From Corallium rubrum (lineage: Eukaryota; Cnidaria; Anthozoa; Scleralcyonacea; Coralliidae): 64,000 bases of DNA. Position 1 is the first letter of the stretch. Each line of letters starts with the position of its first letter. Both the position numbers and the translations under genes were made by a program. The stretch covers positions 275,501 to 339,500 of the forward strand of contig CAXIUP010000007.1 in NCBI GenBank assembly GCA_964035015.1, written 5' to 3'. Positions 11,882 to 22,646 of this stretch are shown in pieces. The notes beneath the pieces were generated by a model. It searched no databases. It had not been told where the DNA came from and saw nothing but the letters and a program-made list of their open reading frames with translations.

Positions 11882-12891
11882 TTGGAAGGTGGGGTGGGTG
11901 GGGTGTATTTCAAAAAGCATATAAAAGCAGGTGAGGGGTTGTTGCATTTATGTATTTCTAGTCTATCTATGAACACGCACACTACAAAGACATGTTCTGC
12001 AGCATTTTATCATTTATACAACATCAGGCGTATTAGAAAGTATCTCTCTAAAGAGACTACGGAGATTCTTATCCGTGCTTTTATTTCTAGTCCAGTGGAT
12101 AATTGTAATATGCTCTATTATGGTTTGCCTGCTTACCAGTTGATGAAATTACAGAGAATTCAGAATGCTGCAGCTAGGTTGGTGTTTCAGGAGTCTACGT
12201 ATTGCCATATATCTCCGATTTTACGCGATCTGCACTGGCTTCTTGTGAAGTATTGCATTGACTACAAGATATTACTACTTACCTTCAAAGCCATCCATGG
12301 CTTAGCTCCTCCTTACCTCCAGGAACTTATTACCATCAAGCAACCTTCTAAATACAGTCTCCGCTCTAATGATGGCCTATTACTTATGCCACCTAACTGT
12401 AAGACCCTCACTACACTTGGCGACAGGTCATTTTATTCGGCAGCTCCTCGGCTCTGGAATAGTTTACCATGTTTTATCAGAGTTTGTCTATCTGTAAATA
12501 GCTTTAAGCACTTGATAAAGACTTTTTTATTTCGGAAAGCATTTTCCTAACTTTTAATTTTTTATTACTAAATTTTTAACTGTTGTATAATTGTCAAATT
12601 TAGGTATATTTTTCTGTAATGCGCATTTGAAAATATTTATATTGGTATTTGCGCAATATAAATTCATAAATTATTATTATTATTATTATGGCATGGTATG
12701 GTATGGTATGGTATGGTATGGTATGGTATGGTTATGATATGGACATTATTTCAATAATACACGGAACAATGACAAACTTTTCAGCTGCTTGCTCTTGAAT
12801 TATATGTCACATTATTTTACAATTTCTTACACCTTTATAACTGGTCTTACACATATCATCACAAAAAGTAATTGTAAAAAAGTTCACTTAC

Positions 12892-13072
12892 TTGAACATT
12901 TTTATTTTTCTAGGATCATATTCTTCTGGGCTTTCACAAAATTTCCGAATGCCTGTATACAAATTTCTGAAGCATTCCTCGCGAAGCAATCTGTAATTAA
13001 TTTCCAAATACTGACATGTTGATTCATAAGGTTTGTCTCGTTTTATAGCATCAAGATCGCCGATGTCATGTT
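12892..13072 (-). CDS. exon of a ZNFX1-like host helicase gene (most diagnostic)
   Basis: Minus-strand exon of 181 bases between acceptor TTTAAATTGCAG and consensus donor GTAAGT, with 2 leading bases, 59 open codons and 2 trailing bases. It contains KPYESTCQYLEINYRLLREE followed by CFRNLYTGI. The pattern YES...YL...(F/Y)RLLRE(D/E)...PLR.GI is, from memory, the characteristic ZNFX1 segment that follows the N-terminal ARM-like repeats. The G left over from the exon at 16291 plus its leading AA gives a Glu codon. The frame has no start Met and is split by stops in the other frames, so an ORF caller would miss it. Confidence 0.65.
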
Positions 13073-13131
13073 CTGCAATTTAAAAATTGGAGGATCCCAA
13101 TTTGCATGTAGAAATTTAACTGATATCTGTC

Positions 13132-13138
<7 letters not shown>

Positions 13139-13207
<69 letters not shown>

Positions 13208-13230
13208 TATATAAAATTAATTTATTTATA
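13139..13230. repeat. AT dinucleotide microsatellite
   Basis: About 60 bases of uninterrupted TA repeats followed by imperfect TATAAATATATATAAA sequence in an intron. Confidence 0.95.
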
Positions 13231-13803
13231 TATACATGTATATAATTCACGAGAACCCAAAGGAATTCCATGTTTAATTGGTGTCTTTATATGTAGTACA
13301 GAATCTTTTGATTTAAATAAAAAAAACAACTTTATGGCTTTCTCGGCTTAGACAACGTTGTTTTTCAAAATGACTACGCCAACGAACTTACCAAATAGCT
13401 ATTCAAAACATTTGCAGTAGGCCTACGTGTTTTTTTTGTCAGATCGAAAACATTATAGCCAGGCTATATTGCACTTTCCCATTCTATGCATGTAAGAGTG
13501 TAAGTGCATGTATGCATGCATGTATACACACTATATAAACTATAATATATATTAGTAGAAACTTACTAGTATTCTATTGCAAATGCTGCAATCTGATTGG
13601 CTACTCTACTCGATATCTATTCGTCGATAGATAGCGAGTAGCAAATTGAGTACCAGTACTCGCGCGGCCATGCAGTAAAACAACATGGAGGACACGAGGA
13701 GTGACAGATTGTTTTGCCTTGGTTTTCACACAGAAACAATGGTTATGCTTCGTTTTTTGAAATAATTTGGAAGAACTAAGGTACACAAATTAGTTTCTAC
13801 CAA

Positions 13804-13910
13804 AACAATTAGATTATTCGCTCTCAATTTCTATGAGATGATAGTTGACTCGAGCTTCGCTCTCGTCAACTATTCACTCATAGAAATTTCGAGCTCATAA
13901 TCTAATTGTT
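13804..13910. mobile_element. hairpin MITE
   Basis: An almost perfect palindrome: AACAATTAGATTAT at the left is complementary to ATAATCTAATTGTT at the right. The middle (TTCTATGAG..GTTGACTCGAGC / GAGAGCGAAG) also self-pairs. Fragments with the same GAGTTGACTATC...CTCATAGAA words lie at 44210-44320. Confidence 0.65.
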
Positions 13911-13924
13911 AAATACAACAATAC

Positions 13925-14050
13925 AGTTGATGTTTGCGGTCATAAATATGTTTTTGGCCCGACTCAGGCTCATTTTAGCCCGAGCCAAAGGCGAGAGTTA
14001 AAATTAGCTCTGAGAAGGGCCAAAAACATATTTATGCCTAAACATCAACT
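13925..14050. mobile_element. hairpin MITE, GGCCCGA family copy 1
   Basis: Inverted arms AGTTGATGTTTGCGG..CATAAATATGTTTTTGGCCC and GGGCCAAAAACATATTTATG..AACATCAACT enclose a short centre, CTCAGGCTCATTTTAGCCCGAGCC. A second copy is at 15796-15921. It has no coding capacity. Confidence 0.7.
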
Positions 14051-14099
14051 CTATTACTATTATAATAATTTTAGTGGGCGTTTAGAAGAAAATAAAAGA

Positions 14100-15300
14100 C
14101 AGTATACGAGCAGCAGGGAATTTTGTCTGCGCTGTTAAAAAATATCGCGGGCTCATCGTGTTTTGCGATCGTCTGTGACGGAATTTTGAAAATGTGGGGA
14201 AGGTATGACGACCAAGATATCTTCAAGATTTACTAACAATCTGTCGGTCAACCAGAGTTTCAAACTATGTTGTCCAATTAGCGGAGACACTGACGTTCTT
14301 CTGATAGGTAAAAAAGAAGACATTTTAGCCAGGAAGGTGTATAAATATCGAAGACGAAGTGATGGTACGAAGAAGCCGCATTGGAGTCAAATTGATAGCG
14401 AATGTTTGATCGACTATAAACTGAAAATTTGCCTACTGCCACAAAATTAAATGCTGGTTTCCTTTTATTCCATTACTGCTTTTGATATCTGAGAGGTATT
14501 TCGCAATGGGAAAATTGTAGAAAGTGGGCAAATTATGTATTCATTCCTTTCATCCGACGACTTGTTTACTAGTTAGTGCTGTCTTTAAAACGTACTCAGA
14601 TTCTGTCTCATGTCGAGCAAGACCTCTTAACTGCCACAATGTTGTGCTAAATGTATGTATAATTCCGTTCGTCTATAGTAATATATAATCAGTTTTTTTG
14701 TCTCACTCAGATCTTACAATAAAGTTTGACATGCCTACACTACGAATTTCATTGCGGCGACGACATGCAAATATTGTCAATTTCTGCAAAATCTGCCCTA
14801 TTGCCACAAAATATTTTTACCGATTGTCAGTCTTTAGTTGATTTTCTTCAATTTTAACGACACTTCAGTTTTGTTCTCAAAATTGTAGAATTGGGACTTG
14901 AGCCGAATTAAACTGCGTGCATTTGAAGCCACGGCATGTTGACCACAACGTACTCAAGTCGTTGTCACCTAATTTAACATCGTACGATTCACTAAAATAT
15001 CTTTCTATTTCTTCACGTTGTGGGAGGCTGCTTCCGACTGTTTCCAGTGTCCTTTCACAAGCCGTTTTACAAACTATACATCTTTTTCTGGGGAAATAAG
15101 GGTGGTGGGGAAAAAAATTTACCGCCATCTTTGTTTATGTTTTTGAAGTGCCCAGACTCCCCACGACAAGTCGCGCGACGCCAGACAAAATTCCCTGCTG
15201 TTCAGTATACGGTGTATACGGTAAACCAATCTCGTCCCCAGAGCCAAATTACCCCAGCCGCGCGGACGGTAAACAGTATCTTGAACGGTGCCAACCCAGA
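14100..15300. other. MITE-derived segment, no gene recognised
   Basis: GCAGCAGGGAATTTTGTCTG near 14111 returns inverted near 15183, so this is probably the inside of a non-autonomous element. Frames at 14205-14450 (plus) and 14877-15128 (minus) are open but match nothing I know. Confidence 0.4.
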
Positions 15301-15795
15301 CATAGACTGACATCCCCGTAAAATTTATTATCCGCTAGATAAATTTCGCCGACACTTTTTAAAACTTTTCGCACAGATTTACTTACACGACCAGCAAGAA
15401 CATATTCATAATACCATTCTTCGTAAATTTTGTAAAGCTCTGAGCTATAGTAAGCGAAATATGAGCTTTCAAGTAAACTAATTCGAGCAGTCGCTTCAGA
15501 CACTAAACACATTTTGAGCTTTTGTTTACAATCTTAAATTCTCTTACGGACCTTACTCACCTTACGCTCTCTCATTACGCTTTACGCTGACTTTCACGCT
15601 TATTTGTTTGCATAGGCAGCAAGAACACAATCGAAATAATATTCTTCGTAAATTTCGTGAAATTTTAGGCTATTACTTTTCAAAATACTAGCTTTCGACT
15701 AATTACACATCGCACTATAGTCCAACAAAGTATACAATTCCATAGGCTCAAAATACACCACAATGCCCGATAAAATTATTATAATATAACAACAG

Positions 15796-15921
15796 AGTTG
15801 ATGTTCGCGGGCATAAATGTTTTTGGCCCGACACAGGCTCACTTTAGCCCGAGCCGAAGGCGAGGGTTAAAATTAACTCTGAGGAGGGCCAAAAATATAT
15901 TTATGCCCAAGAACATCAACT
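15796..15921. mobile_element. hairpin MITE, GGCCCGA family copy 2
   Basis: Diverged copy of the element at 13925-14050 with the same arms and centre. The shared right flank TTTAGTGGGC(A/G)TTTAGAA follows both copies, so the true repeat is longer than the hairpin. Confidence 0.7.
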
Positions 15922-16290
15922 GTTTCACTATTATAATAAGTTTAGTGGGCATTTAGAACAAAATCAAATACAGTATACCGTAAACAGTATCTTGAACAGT
16001 GCCACCTTCGCGTCGGCGTGTATTTCAATGCAAATTTTTAAAAAAGCAACATTTGTCATATCAAAACAATCTTTGCTCCAAGTATTAACAAGTGACGGAA
16101 GTATACAATTCCGTAAACTGTTTAGAACTGTTAAAACTGATCAGCTTTACTTACTGGCTCAGTAATTAAAAAATATTTTAGCTCAACAATTAAAATATAT
16201 TTTAGCCCGCTGAATTCTCCATTTTAGCCCGAAAATACACCACAGTGCCCGATAAAATTATTATAATAACAATAAAATAACTTGTCTCAC

Positions 16291-16586
16291 CAGAAAAGAT
16301 TTCTTTCTGCGTTAAAATGGTTGGCAGCTCGTGCCAATCAGAACATGTTGTGTCTACTTCTTGAGAACCTTGTATATGCCTTGTCAAAATGTCGCCCAGA
16401 TCTGCCAATAGCTCGGTAGACCAGTGGCAATTGTCGTGGTTCGCCGCTGCTCCTCTCCTTACATCAGGCCTACTGTCGATCAACTTTTTTCCAAGGCAAC
16501 GTGCCAGCTTAAAAACATTCTTGCTTGACGACGGAGAAAGTTTCACCATTAACTTTAGTAAAGTTGCGATATGCCGAGTCTCGTCA
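16291..16586 (-). CDS. exon of a ZNFX1-like host helicase gene (ARM-like region)
   Basis: Minus-strand exon of 296 bases between acceptor ATGATATAG and donor GTGAGA, with 1 leading base, 98 open codons and 1 trailing base. It includes ATLLKLMVKLSPSSSKNVFK early and DWHELPTILTQKEIFS at the end. This corresponds by position to the helical N-terminal part of ZNFX1 leading into its conserved R(E/M)LP.-type linker (recalled). The leading T completes a Ser codon with the AG of the exon at 18902, and the trailing G joins the exon at 13072. An open frame runs past the donor for 30 codons, but the splice phase supports ending at 16291. Confidence 0.6.
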
Positions 16587-16884
16587 CTATATCATGAGCA
16601 CAATGTCTATTAGATGATCTATAAATCAATTTCTATTAAACTGGTAACACAGTAAATTCAACAATCCATTTAGTGTCATTCTGTCATCGTTTGGAGTACA
16701 AACGGTGACTGAATGGCACCAATTGGAGTTGAATCTACTCCGTAAAATTTACTGTGAATATATTATTTACAAGGTACAGTATATAGTCAAAGCAAATCTT
16801 TGCTAAAGCAAAGGATAGAAAAAATAGAAGTAAAGCTTATAGAGATACCCAGCGCAGTAAACTATATAATGTCAAACTAAAGGG

Positions 16885-17560
16885 ATGTTTATATTGAAGA
16901 GGGCCAGCCTTCTTGGTAGGGCTAGCCATCTTTGTCGCCGGAGATCCCGCATCTCAGCGTAATTCCTTGTAAAAATTTGTTTGCGTTTACATGACAAGAG
17001 TGTCAGCCCATGTAAACGCATTCAAGAGGGCTGGCCCTCGAAGCTCACTATAGACAGTAAAGTTTGCCTTTACCAATACTTTTTGGTCAACTTTTTATTG
17101 TACATGTGTTTTATTTTGCATGTGTTTGTTATAAATTCAAATTGTGTTTGCGAAAAGATGATTTCGGGCTACGTGGGAAAGCTGCCATGTCGGTAAACAA
17201 GCCATCGCGAGGTGAAATCATAGTCAATCGAGATATGGTCTGGAAACTCAGCTAAAGTCTTTGGTCTATCTTTTTGTTCGCCTTTATGCATTTTTGTGCA
17301 CGGTCACTGAACACATTGTATTTTAGTATAATGAACGAATTGTCCAATAGCAACTTTTAGTTCAATCACTCAACCGTGCTATTTAAATATTAATAAACCT
17401 AAAACAAAGGATGTGCACGGTGTAAGGTACGGTTCAACATAAAATCACAGCTCATTATAGGCGCTTTGAAGTTTGCCGAGTTTCCAGACCATATCTCGAT
17501 TGACTATGGTGAAATCCAGCCCTCTTACTAGGGCTAGCCCTACCAAAAGGGCTGGCCCAC
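16885..17560. mobile_element. inverted-repeat element with GGGCTGGCCC ends
   Basis: GAGGGCCAGCC..TAGGGCTAGCC words at 16897-16927 recur near 17512-17556. CATAGTCAATCGAGATATGG (17219-17238) is exactly inverted at about 17493-17512. It looks like a non-autonomous element with palindromic ends and no genes. Confidence 0.5.
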
Positions 17561-17610
17561 CTCCATCTATACACCCCCTATATATAATTACACCTGATAG
17601 AATTAAGTGC

Positions 17611-18347
17611 TACTACACCTTTTTCAGGTCAAATTCAGAAACTTCCAAACGAATTTCAGACACTTCCAAATGATATTCGGATTGTCCAAATGAATTTCAG
17701 ACATTTCCAAATGATATTCAAATTGTCCAAATGATATTCAGATTTTCCAAATGATATTCAGACATTTTCAAATGAATTTCAGACATTTCCAAATGATATT
17801 CAGACATTTCCAAAATGAAGCGAGAGGCTAAGCTTCGCTTGTGAACAGTAAATAGTTCGGATCAGCTGAGGGAACACATACACCTTTTTTGCCCTGCATT
17901 ACTCAATAAAAAACATTCAATTGCACTCGTTGAAATAACAATATCACTTTATTATTAGCGCGAAACGACATTCAATAACACTTCTGTAACCTCAATAGCA
18001 TTGATTACATAAAGTGCTATTTTTATTTCAATGAGTGCAATTGAATGTTTTTTATTGAGTAATGCAGGGCAAAAAAGGTATACTGTATATATGTGTTCCC
18101 TCAGCTGATCCGAACTATTTACTGTGCAAGCTTCTCGCTTCATTTTGGAAATGTTTGAATATCATTTGGAAATGTCTGAATATCATTTGGAAATGTCTGA
18201 ATATCATTTGGAAAATCTGAATATCATTTGGAAATTTCTGAAAGTCACTTGAATTATCTGTAATTCACTTGGAAAGTTATGAAATTGATCTGAATTATCT
18301 GAAGTTCGTTTGGAAGTTTCTGAATTTGACCTGAAAAAGGTGTAGTA
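17611..18347. mobile_element. foldback-type element with long inverted arms
   Basis: The ends are TACTACACCTTTTTCAGGTC and its inverse at 18328-18347. The arms, about 340 bases each, contain a tandem series of about 20-base units (ATTTCCAAATGATATTCAGAC) on the left and the complementary units on the right. Both arms then continue through GAGCGAAGC, ATCAGCTGAGGGAACACAT and TTGCCCTGCATTACTCAATA. Long inverted arms made of short tandem units are typical of foldback elements. The centre is only about 100 bases and codes for nothing. Confidence 0.75.
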
Positions 18348-18901
18348 ATATTTAGCATTTCACTTGATAAGACTGCATCTTGTAGAATATTCAGGGTAAA
18401 GGAAAATTTCGAGTGTAAATTTAAGATCACTGAACCGGGACCAGTTGCTTGGCAAATCAAAAGCGCCCAATGCCGGATGCCTATTTGCATCTCCTTGATA
18501 GATAGCGTCATCATTGGTTCTATTAGAGTATAAATATGGGACCTGTATTCACAACGATGAAGACACTAGATCGGAGTGTCAAAACGTTGGGTCATGAACA
18601 GTATCTTTTTAAGCTACGTTAAAGAAAACAACTTTTAAGCCAGAGTAGCGTTAAACTATGTCTGATCACTTGGCCTATTAAATCGTAATTTTCATTGTTC
18701 TCTCGTGTTTGTAAAACATTTGAAAACAATAAAAATCACTCGGCCTGCAGCCTCGTGATTTTCATTATCCTCTCATGTTTTACAAAGACTCGAGAACAAT
18801 GAAAATTACTTGGTTAACGGCGTCGTGATTTTCATTGTCCTGTCGTGTTTATAACCCCTGGTAAAACACTCCCACTCGTTTATGAAATATTACATAATTA
18901 C

Positions 18902-19120
18902 CTGTCTTTATCTTTTACGGCAACCTTGATGAAGCCTGGCAACAACTTAACAAAGAAAGTCGAGGATGAAAGATTCTCTAAGAACATTTGACATGATGTC
19001 TCCTTTCCCTTTGATAACTTTTCAGACAGTAACGAGGACACTTTCAAAATATCTTTCATGTTTTCTGTGTTTTCTTGGACACTCTCGTCATTCGTAACAT
19101 ACTCCCAAATTCCTTTGCAT
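18902..19120 (-). CDS. exon of a ZNFX1-like host helicase gene (ARM-like region)
   Basis: Minus-strand exon of 219 bases between acceptor TAATTTCTCAG and donor GTAATTA, with 1 leading base, 72 open codons and 2 trailing bases. It begins CKGIWEYVTNDESVQENTEN and ends with FLENLSSSTFFVKLLPGFIK then VAVKDKD. From memory this resembles the ZNFX1 region where a helical repeat ends in L..S.FL...LPGY(V/I). Phase joins correctly to 16586, and to 57388 if no exon lies between. It has no Met-started frame. The downstream intron to 16586 contains the foldback element. Confidence 0.55.
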
Positions 19121-20000
19121 CTGAGAAATTATAAAAATACAGCAAGAGTATAACAACAATAACAACAACAACAGTAACAATTTATTGCACCCTTCAATAA
19201 ATACAAATGCATGGTTTGAAATACATAATTAAGTTAGTTTGAATGAAGTTAGGGTACTGACTTCCAGAAATAACCATTGAGGGCTAAAAATGCCAGGGTA
19301 TGAAATTCAGTCAAGGTTGGAATATAGCAACATACAATTTTGTATACATAATTATACAAGTTAAATATCATAACATAGTAACAGAAAACAAACTTACACA
19401 CAGAGATCTACACTAATATGTCAGGTTAAAATATTTTAGAAAAGCATATACAATGTTAATTTTAATCAGTTAGAGAGAAAAAGATCAGAACAGTTTTATC
19501 GACTTTTAAAGCAAGAAAGAAAATCGCTTTAGAATACAGTATTTAATATTTTTCCAATAAATCACTTTTTAACTTTTTTTTTTAATTTTGAAAATGACTA
19601 CAATTTCATGTTTTCTTCTGTAGATTTCTAAATTTTGGATCTTTGGAATCGTATGTTAAATAAACCATAATTAGTTCTTGCTTTACGAAGGTAATAAGAT
19701 CAGTGCCATCTTGTATTATAACAATGTATTCTATCGATTGAAGTAAAAAAATTATGAAAAGCTGAAGTTAATAGTTGATGGTGCAATTTGTACGTAAAAG
19801 ATGCGATATGGAAAGTTACGAAATCAAACAAAAATAAAATAAAAATAAATAAATAAATAAAATAAATGAAATAAACATCTTAATTATATTTTTTTAAAGA
19901 CATAAACAAAGGACTCGAGTGTTCATCGTATTTAGAAAAAGTTATGATACGTTATGATAAAGTAGATAACCCCCCCCCCGATATGGTATCCAAAGGGATG
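19121..20000. other. AT-rich intron sequence, nothing recognised
   Basis: Low-complexity AT-rich DNA with short AACAACAATAACA and AAATAAATAAA runs (19150-19190, 19825-19870) and a C-run at 19971-19979. No gene or element border was seen. Confidence 0.6.
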
Positions 20001-20017
20001 CGGCCTCATTAATATTC

Positions 20018-20140
20018 AGCGTGGAGTAACGCGTGGCGTGGCGCGTAGCGTGATGCGTGGCGTGACGTGACGTGACGCAACGCGTGGCATAACGCGTGGC
20101 GTAAGGCGTAGCGTAATAACGCGTAGCGTAACGCGTAGCG
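20018..20140. repeat. GCGTGGCGTAAC minisatellite
   Basis: Imperfect tandem units built from GCGT(G/A)GCGT(A/G)A(C)GC over about 120 bases, strikingly GC- and CpG-rich against the AT-rich surroundings. Confidence 0.75.
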
Positions 20141-20630
20141 ACCGGAAGTAATTGTGTGGAGTATAATCATTACGACGTTGGGATTACATCTGGTCTGGTC
20201 GGCTAAGTTCGTTGTACGAATCTATACTTGTTTAGAGAAGGATTAGAACGTTTGCTGAAAGCATTAGAAAATCAATCGTTGGATTAGAATACCACAACGG
20301 AATGGTTACACGGTCAACCTGCATCTTCGACAACTACACAGAAGAGTACGTTTGTATCCACTGTGGCAATTATATAGAAATGCGGAGAATCCAGAAATCA
20401 AATGTGCTCTAGAATATCTTTCTTACTGGAGAGAAAGTAATAAATGATTTTTCTGTTTTCTTGTATAAATGTTGTGTTATGTCTTATGTAAGGATTTCGA
20501 TAGAGTCGCTTGGACAAAGTAAATACATTAAGGTTTTAAGAAAATTTTATTTCGATTAAATTTCAGCATTAGTAAAGGGGCATGCACTATTTCCTATATA
20601 CCTTACATTATATGATCAGTTTTAATAAGG

Positions 20631-20837
20631 TCAAGGCCTTAGTAAATATCTAGACTTTTTAAGTTTCAGGGTCTCTTTATATTCCTCCCTATCTTCAGGG
20701 GTTAACCTTTCCACACCTTCTAATTTCATGGGTATGTACGTGGGTCTTTCCTTTAACAGAGCTAGTTCATACTCTTCTCTTTGATCAGGGGTAATCCTCG
20801 CCAGATCGCCATTTTTCCAATAAGCGTGGTCGTTCAA
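20631..20837 (-). CDS. small unknown ORF next to the Polinton border
   Basis: A 68-codon minus frame with two related segments, ITPDQREEYELALLKE and LTPEDREEYKETLKLK, separated by about 22 residues. Both are predicted charged helices. It ends about 140 bases outside the left Polinton border. I recognise no domain. It could be a host exon, a remnant of another element or chance. The internal repetition is the only reason to list it. Confidence 0.25.
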   Translation of the reverse strand: MNDHAYWKNGDLARITPDQREEYELALLKERPTYIPMKLEGVERLTPEDREEYKETLKLKKSRYLLRP

Positions 20838-20979
20838 TCGTTGGAGGCAGTATTAAAAAATAGGTACGCAATGCGTACATGCGGATACTGGTATTTATTT
20901 GGTCTACAGATAAATGATTGAACAACGTAAATTGTTCACTAAAACATACTGAAAATGTTTGATAACCTTGCGACATATC

Positions 20980-21608
20980 AGCATATGAGTAGTATAGAAT
21001 GTGAGGCTACCGGCGCATTTTATTTTTTTTTGCCAAAAACAGCCCCAAAATGTTAGAATTCGGCGAGGAGGGTTGTTTGAAACGGTAAGCTGTTTTTTTA
21101 AATTTTTTGAAGTATAAGCAAACGGGAGGAAAAGAGACCTTAACCAAAAAAAAAATATGCTGGAATTCATCAGGAAAGGATGTTTGAAAGGGTGGGTTGT
21201 TTTCCCACTTTTCAGAGTATAAGCAGACGGGGAAATGGGTTTTGGGAAGTACGGGAGATTTTTCCCCTTTCCGAACGTTTTTGTCGGATTTGATATAATA
21301 AAACACAACAGATCTCATACGAGTAGTTGCCACGGGGGTTAACCGCAGGCGACTCAGCCGTATGTAAATTTCGTTATGTGCAGGTGACAGGGGACGGCCA
21401 ATCATCTTTTAACCCATAAATTAAAGTTCTGGTTTTAGTTTAGGTTTTGGTTTTGGTTTTGGTTTTGGTTTTGGTTTCGTTTGGTTTCCGGTTTCTGTTC
21501 AGATACTTTTGTTTTGTGTTGATACACATGTTTTCCCATGGTATGTACGGCGTGATTATAGCCACAACTTTACCAACGTCACTTTTTAACAGCTTATCTT
21601 TTTGTAAT
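20980..21608 (+). repeat. left terminal inverted repeat of the Polinton
   Basis: Matches 39913-40623 in reverse, with scattered substitutions and indels. Landmarks are GAATGTGAGGCTACCGGCGC at 20998, the GGTTTT hexamer run at about 21440-21475 and AGCTTATC(T)6GTAAT at the inner end. It is about 80 bases shorter than the right copy, mostly because of fewer hexamers and a deletion of about 31 bases near 21540. Minus frames inside it (21007-21405) have counterparts in the right copy, but stops differ, so they are probably not genes. Confidence 0.9.
21432..21480. repeat. GGTTTT hexamer run in the left TIR
   Basis: About eight hexamers, including GGTTTA/GGTTTC variants. The right TIR carries about eighteen (40060-40180). 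Confidence 0.85.
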
Positions 21609-22033
21609 TCATTGTCTAGCTCCTCAGAGCTTTCTACGGCGTCCAAACCACCGAGAACATTAGAGAATCTACTGATTAGCATATCAGTCAGAAATTCCTT
21701 AGCTCTTTCCATCCTTCTGGCCTCATACTCAGCGTACAGCTTATCCACAACCTTTACCGACGCCTTTTTGATGTAGTTGACTGACTGAGTTACCTCACCA
21801 TCCTCTGATAGTTTTATCAGTTCACTCCTCTTCTTGTTGGTGTCATCGGTTGGTGGAGGTGTTGGGCTGGTTTTCTCAGTCTTTTTTAGATCATTGACGA
21901 GCTCATCGACGAGGTTGGGGATTTCAGTAGGTATTTCCGTTTCTGGCCCCCCAACAGATGCCTCAGCTGGTTCTGCAGCGGGTGTCTTGATTTTTTTCCC
22001 AACTCTCACCGTTTTACTTTTCTTTTCGGCCAT
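21440..22033 (-). CDS. Polinton protein, acidic linker plus helical region; C-terminus inside the TIR
   Basis: 197 codons, starting at ATG with TATAGTAAG just upstream. Residues 1-20 are Lys-rich (KKSKTVRVGKKIK), 20-80 are Pro/Glu/Thr-rich and probably disordered, and 85-150 look helical (YEARRMERAKEFLTDML). I recognise no domain. The last 55 codons lie in the left TIR, and the tail runs into the hexamer array as a Lys-Thr repeat. The right TIR carries the same segment with about 31 extra bases, which changes the downstream frame, so the tail in this copy is probably the product of a deletion. Next upstream in the same direction is the packaging ATPase, 4 bases away. Confidence 0.6.
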   Translation of the reverse strand: MAEKKSKTVRVGKKIKTPAAEPAEASVGGPETEIPTEIPNLVDELVNDLKKTEKTSPTPPPTDDTNKKRSELIKLSEDGEVTQSVNYIKKASVKVVDKLYAEYEARRMERAKEFLTDMLISRFSNVLGGLDAVESSEELDNELQKDKLLKSDVGKVVAIITPYIPWENMCINTKQKYLNRNRKPNETKTKTKTKTKT

Positions 22034-22037
22034 CTTA

Positions 22038-22646
22038 CTATAGATCAGATTTTGGGATGACCACCTTATACGCGTACGGATGCCTTAACATAATCTCAAG
22101 TCTAGCGTATTTGTTTTCTTTTAACTTTTCAGTTATCCCTATGACGGCATCACGGTCTAAACCACCCAGGTAGTCATCAGTAATAACCTTCATATCAGTT
22201 TTGTTGGGGTTGTAGAACGTTACCAACTTATTGATATTCTCCCTATAAGGTTTTGTGATAGCTGTTAGCTGTTGTGTGATTACGGTAGTTGACAGATTGT
22301 AGTGCCGGGCGCTGAAGGCTAATTTAACCAACTCACTTGTTCTGTTCTTTACGGGTTGTCCACTGGCACAGTCGTCGAGGACTATCAATGTTTTAGACCC
22401 CTTGAATATCCTAACAATATACTCTAGCACAATTTCAACGTCGTCCTGACTACAATCCACAGCGATGAAGTCCGGGTCGGAGGTGTATTTCCAAGTACTA
22501 TAGGTTTCGTTCCAGCTGAACGTTGGGCAGAGCAGAACGATGTAGTCGAAGAACCCGAAGTATTCATCTTCCAACATCCTCAGGAGATACCAGGTTTTTC
22601 CACAACCTGTCATACCAACGATCAGCATATTGAGTGGATGATCCAT
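22038..22646 (-). CDS. packaging ATPase (FtsK/HerA superfamily, A32-like) of the Polinton
   Basis: 202 codons, intact. The Walker A motif GMTGCGKT is near residue 11, the Walker B motif LIVLDDC near residue 88, and a TQQ sensor-like motif near residue 121, in an order typical of viral genome-packaging ATPases of the PRD1/adenovirus-like lineage. The protein would pump the element's DNA into its capsid. The size is normal for the family. The stop codon of the capsid gene abuts its ATG (TATTAAATG). It lies between the capsid gene and the TIR-proximal gene, and all run the same way, consistent with a late morphogenesis block. Confidence 0.9.
   Translation of the reverse strand: MDHPLNMLIVGMTGCGKTWYLLRMLEDEYFGFFDYIVLLCPTFSWNETYSTWKYTSDPDFIAVDCSQDDVEIVLEYIVRIFKGSKTLIVLDDCASGQPVKNRTSELVKLAFSARHYNLSTTVITQQLTAITKPYRENINKLVTFYNPNKTDMKVITDDYLGGLDRDAVIGITEKLKENKYARLEIMLRHPYAYKVVIPKSDL

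Larger units (their letters stand above)
10629..11962. mobile_element. composite insertion inside the LINE
   Basis: This splits the LINE between the RT and thumb-coding halves. The left end is a GC-rich self-complementary stretch around CCCGGGC..GCCCGGG (10635-10675). The right end carries the repeat also seen at 5630-5692. Two piggyBac-type MITEs lie within it. I see no matching terminal repeats for the whole, so it may be more than one event. Confidence 0.45.
10255..12690 (+). mobile_element. 5'-truncated LINE (L2/CR1-like), interrupted
   Basis: The left part (10255-10628) encodes an RT palm fragment with the catalytic-type YADDTQLYVSF motif. The right part (11963-12550) encodes the post-RT thumb region, with IQNAAARL and HWL-type phrases usual for L2-like LINEs. 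The two halves are separated by an insertion at 10629-11962. The left half is shifted in frame before 10380. The 3' end is AT-rich with an ATTATTATTATT tail. The element sits inside a TATGG array that continues on the right at 12688. It cannot be active. Confidence 0.7.

Noticed and set aside
21007-21405. 132-codon frame inside the left TIR, with an 81-codon counterpart in the right TIR
   Set aside because: The two TIR copies differ in stops and length, and the peptide has no recognisable feature, so duplication of non-coding TIR sequence explains it.
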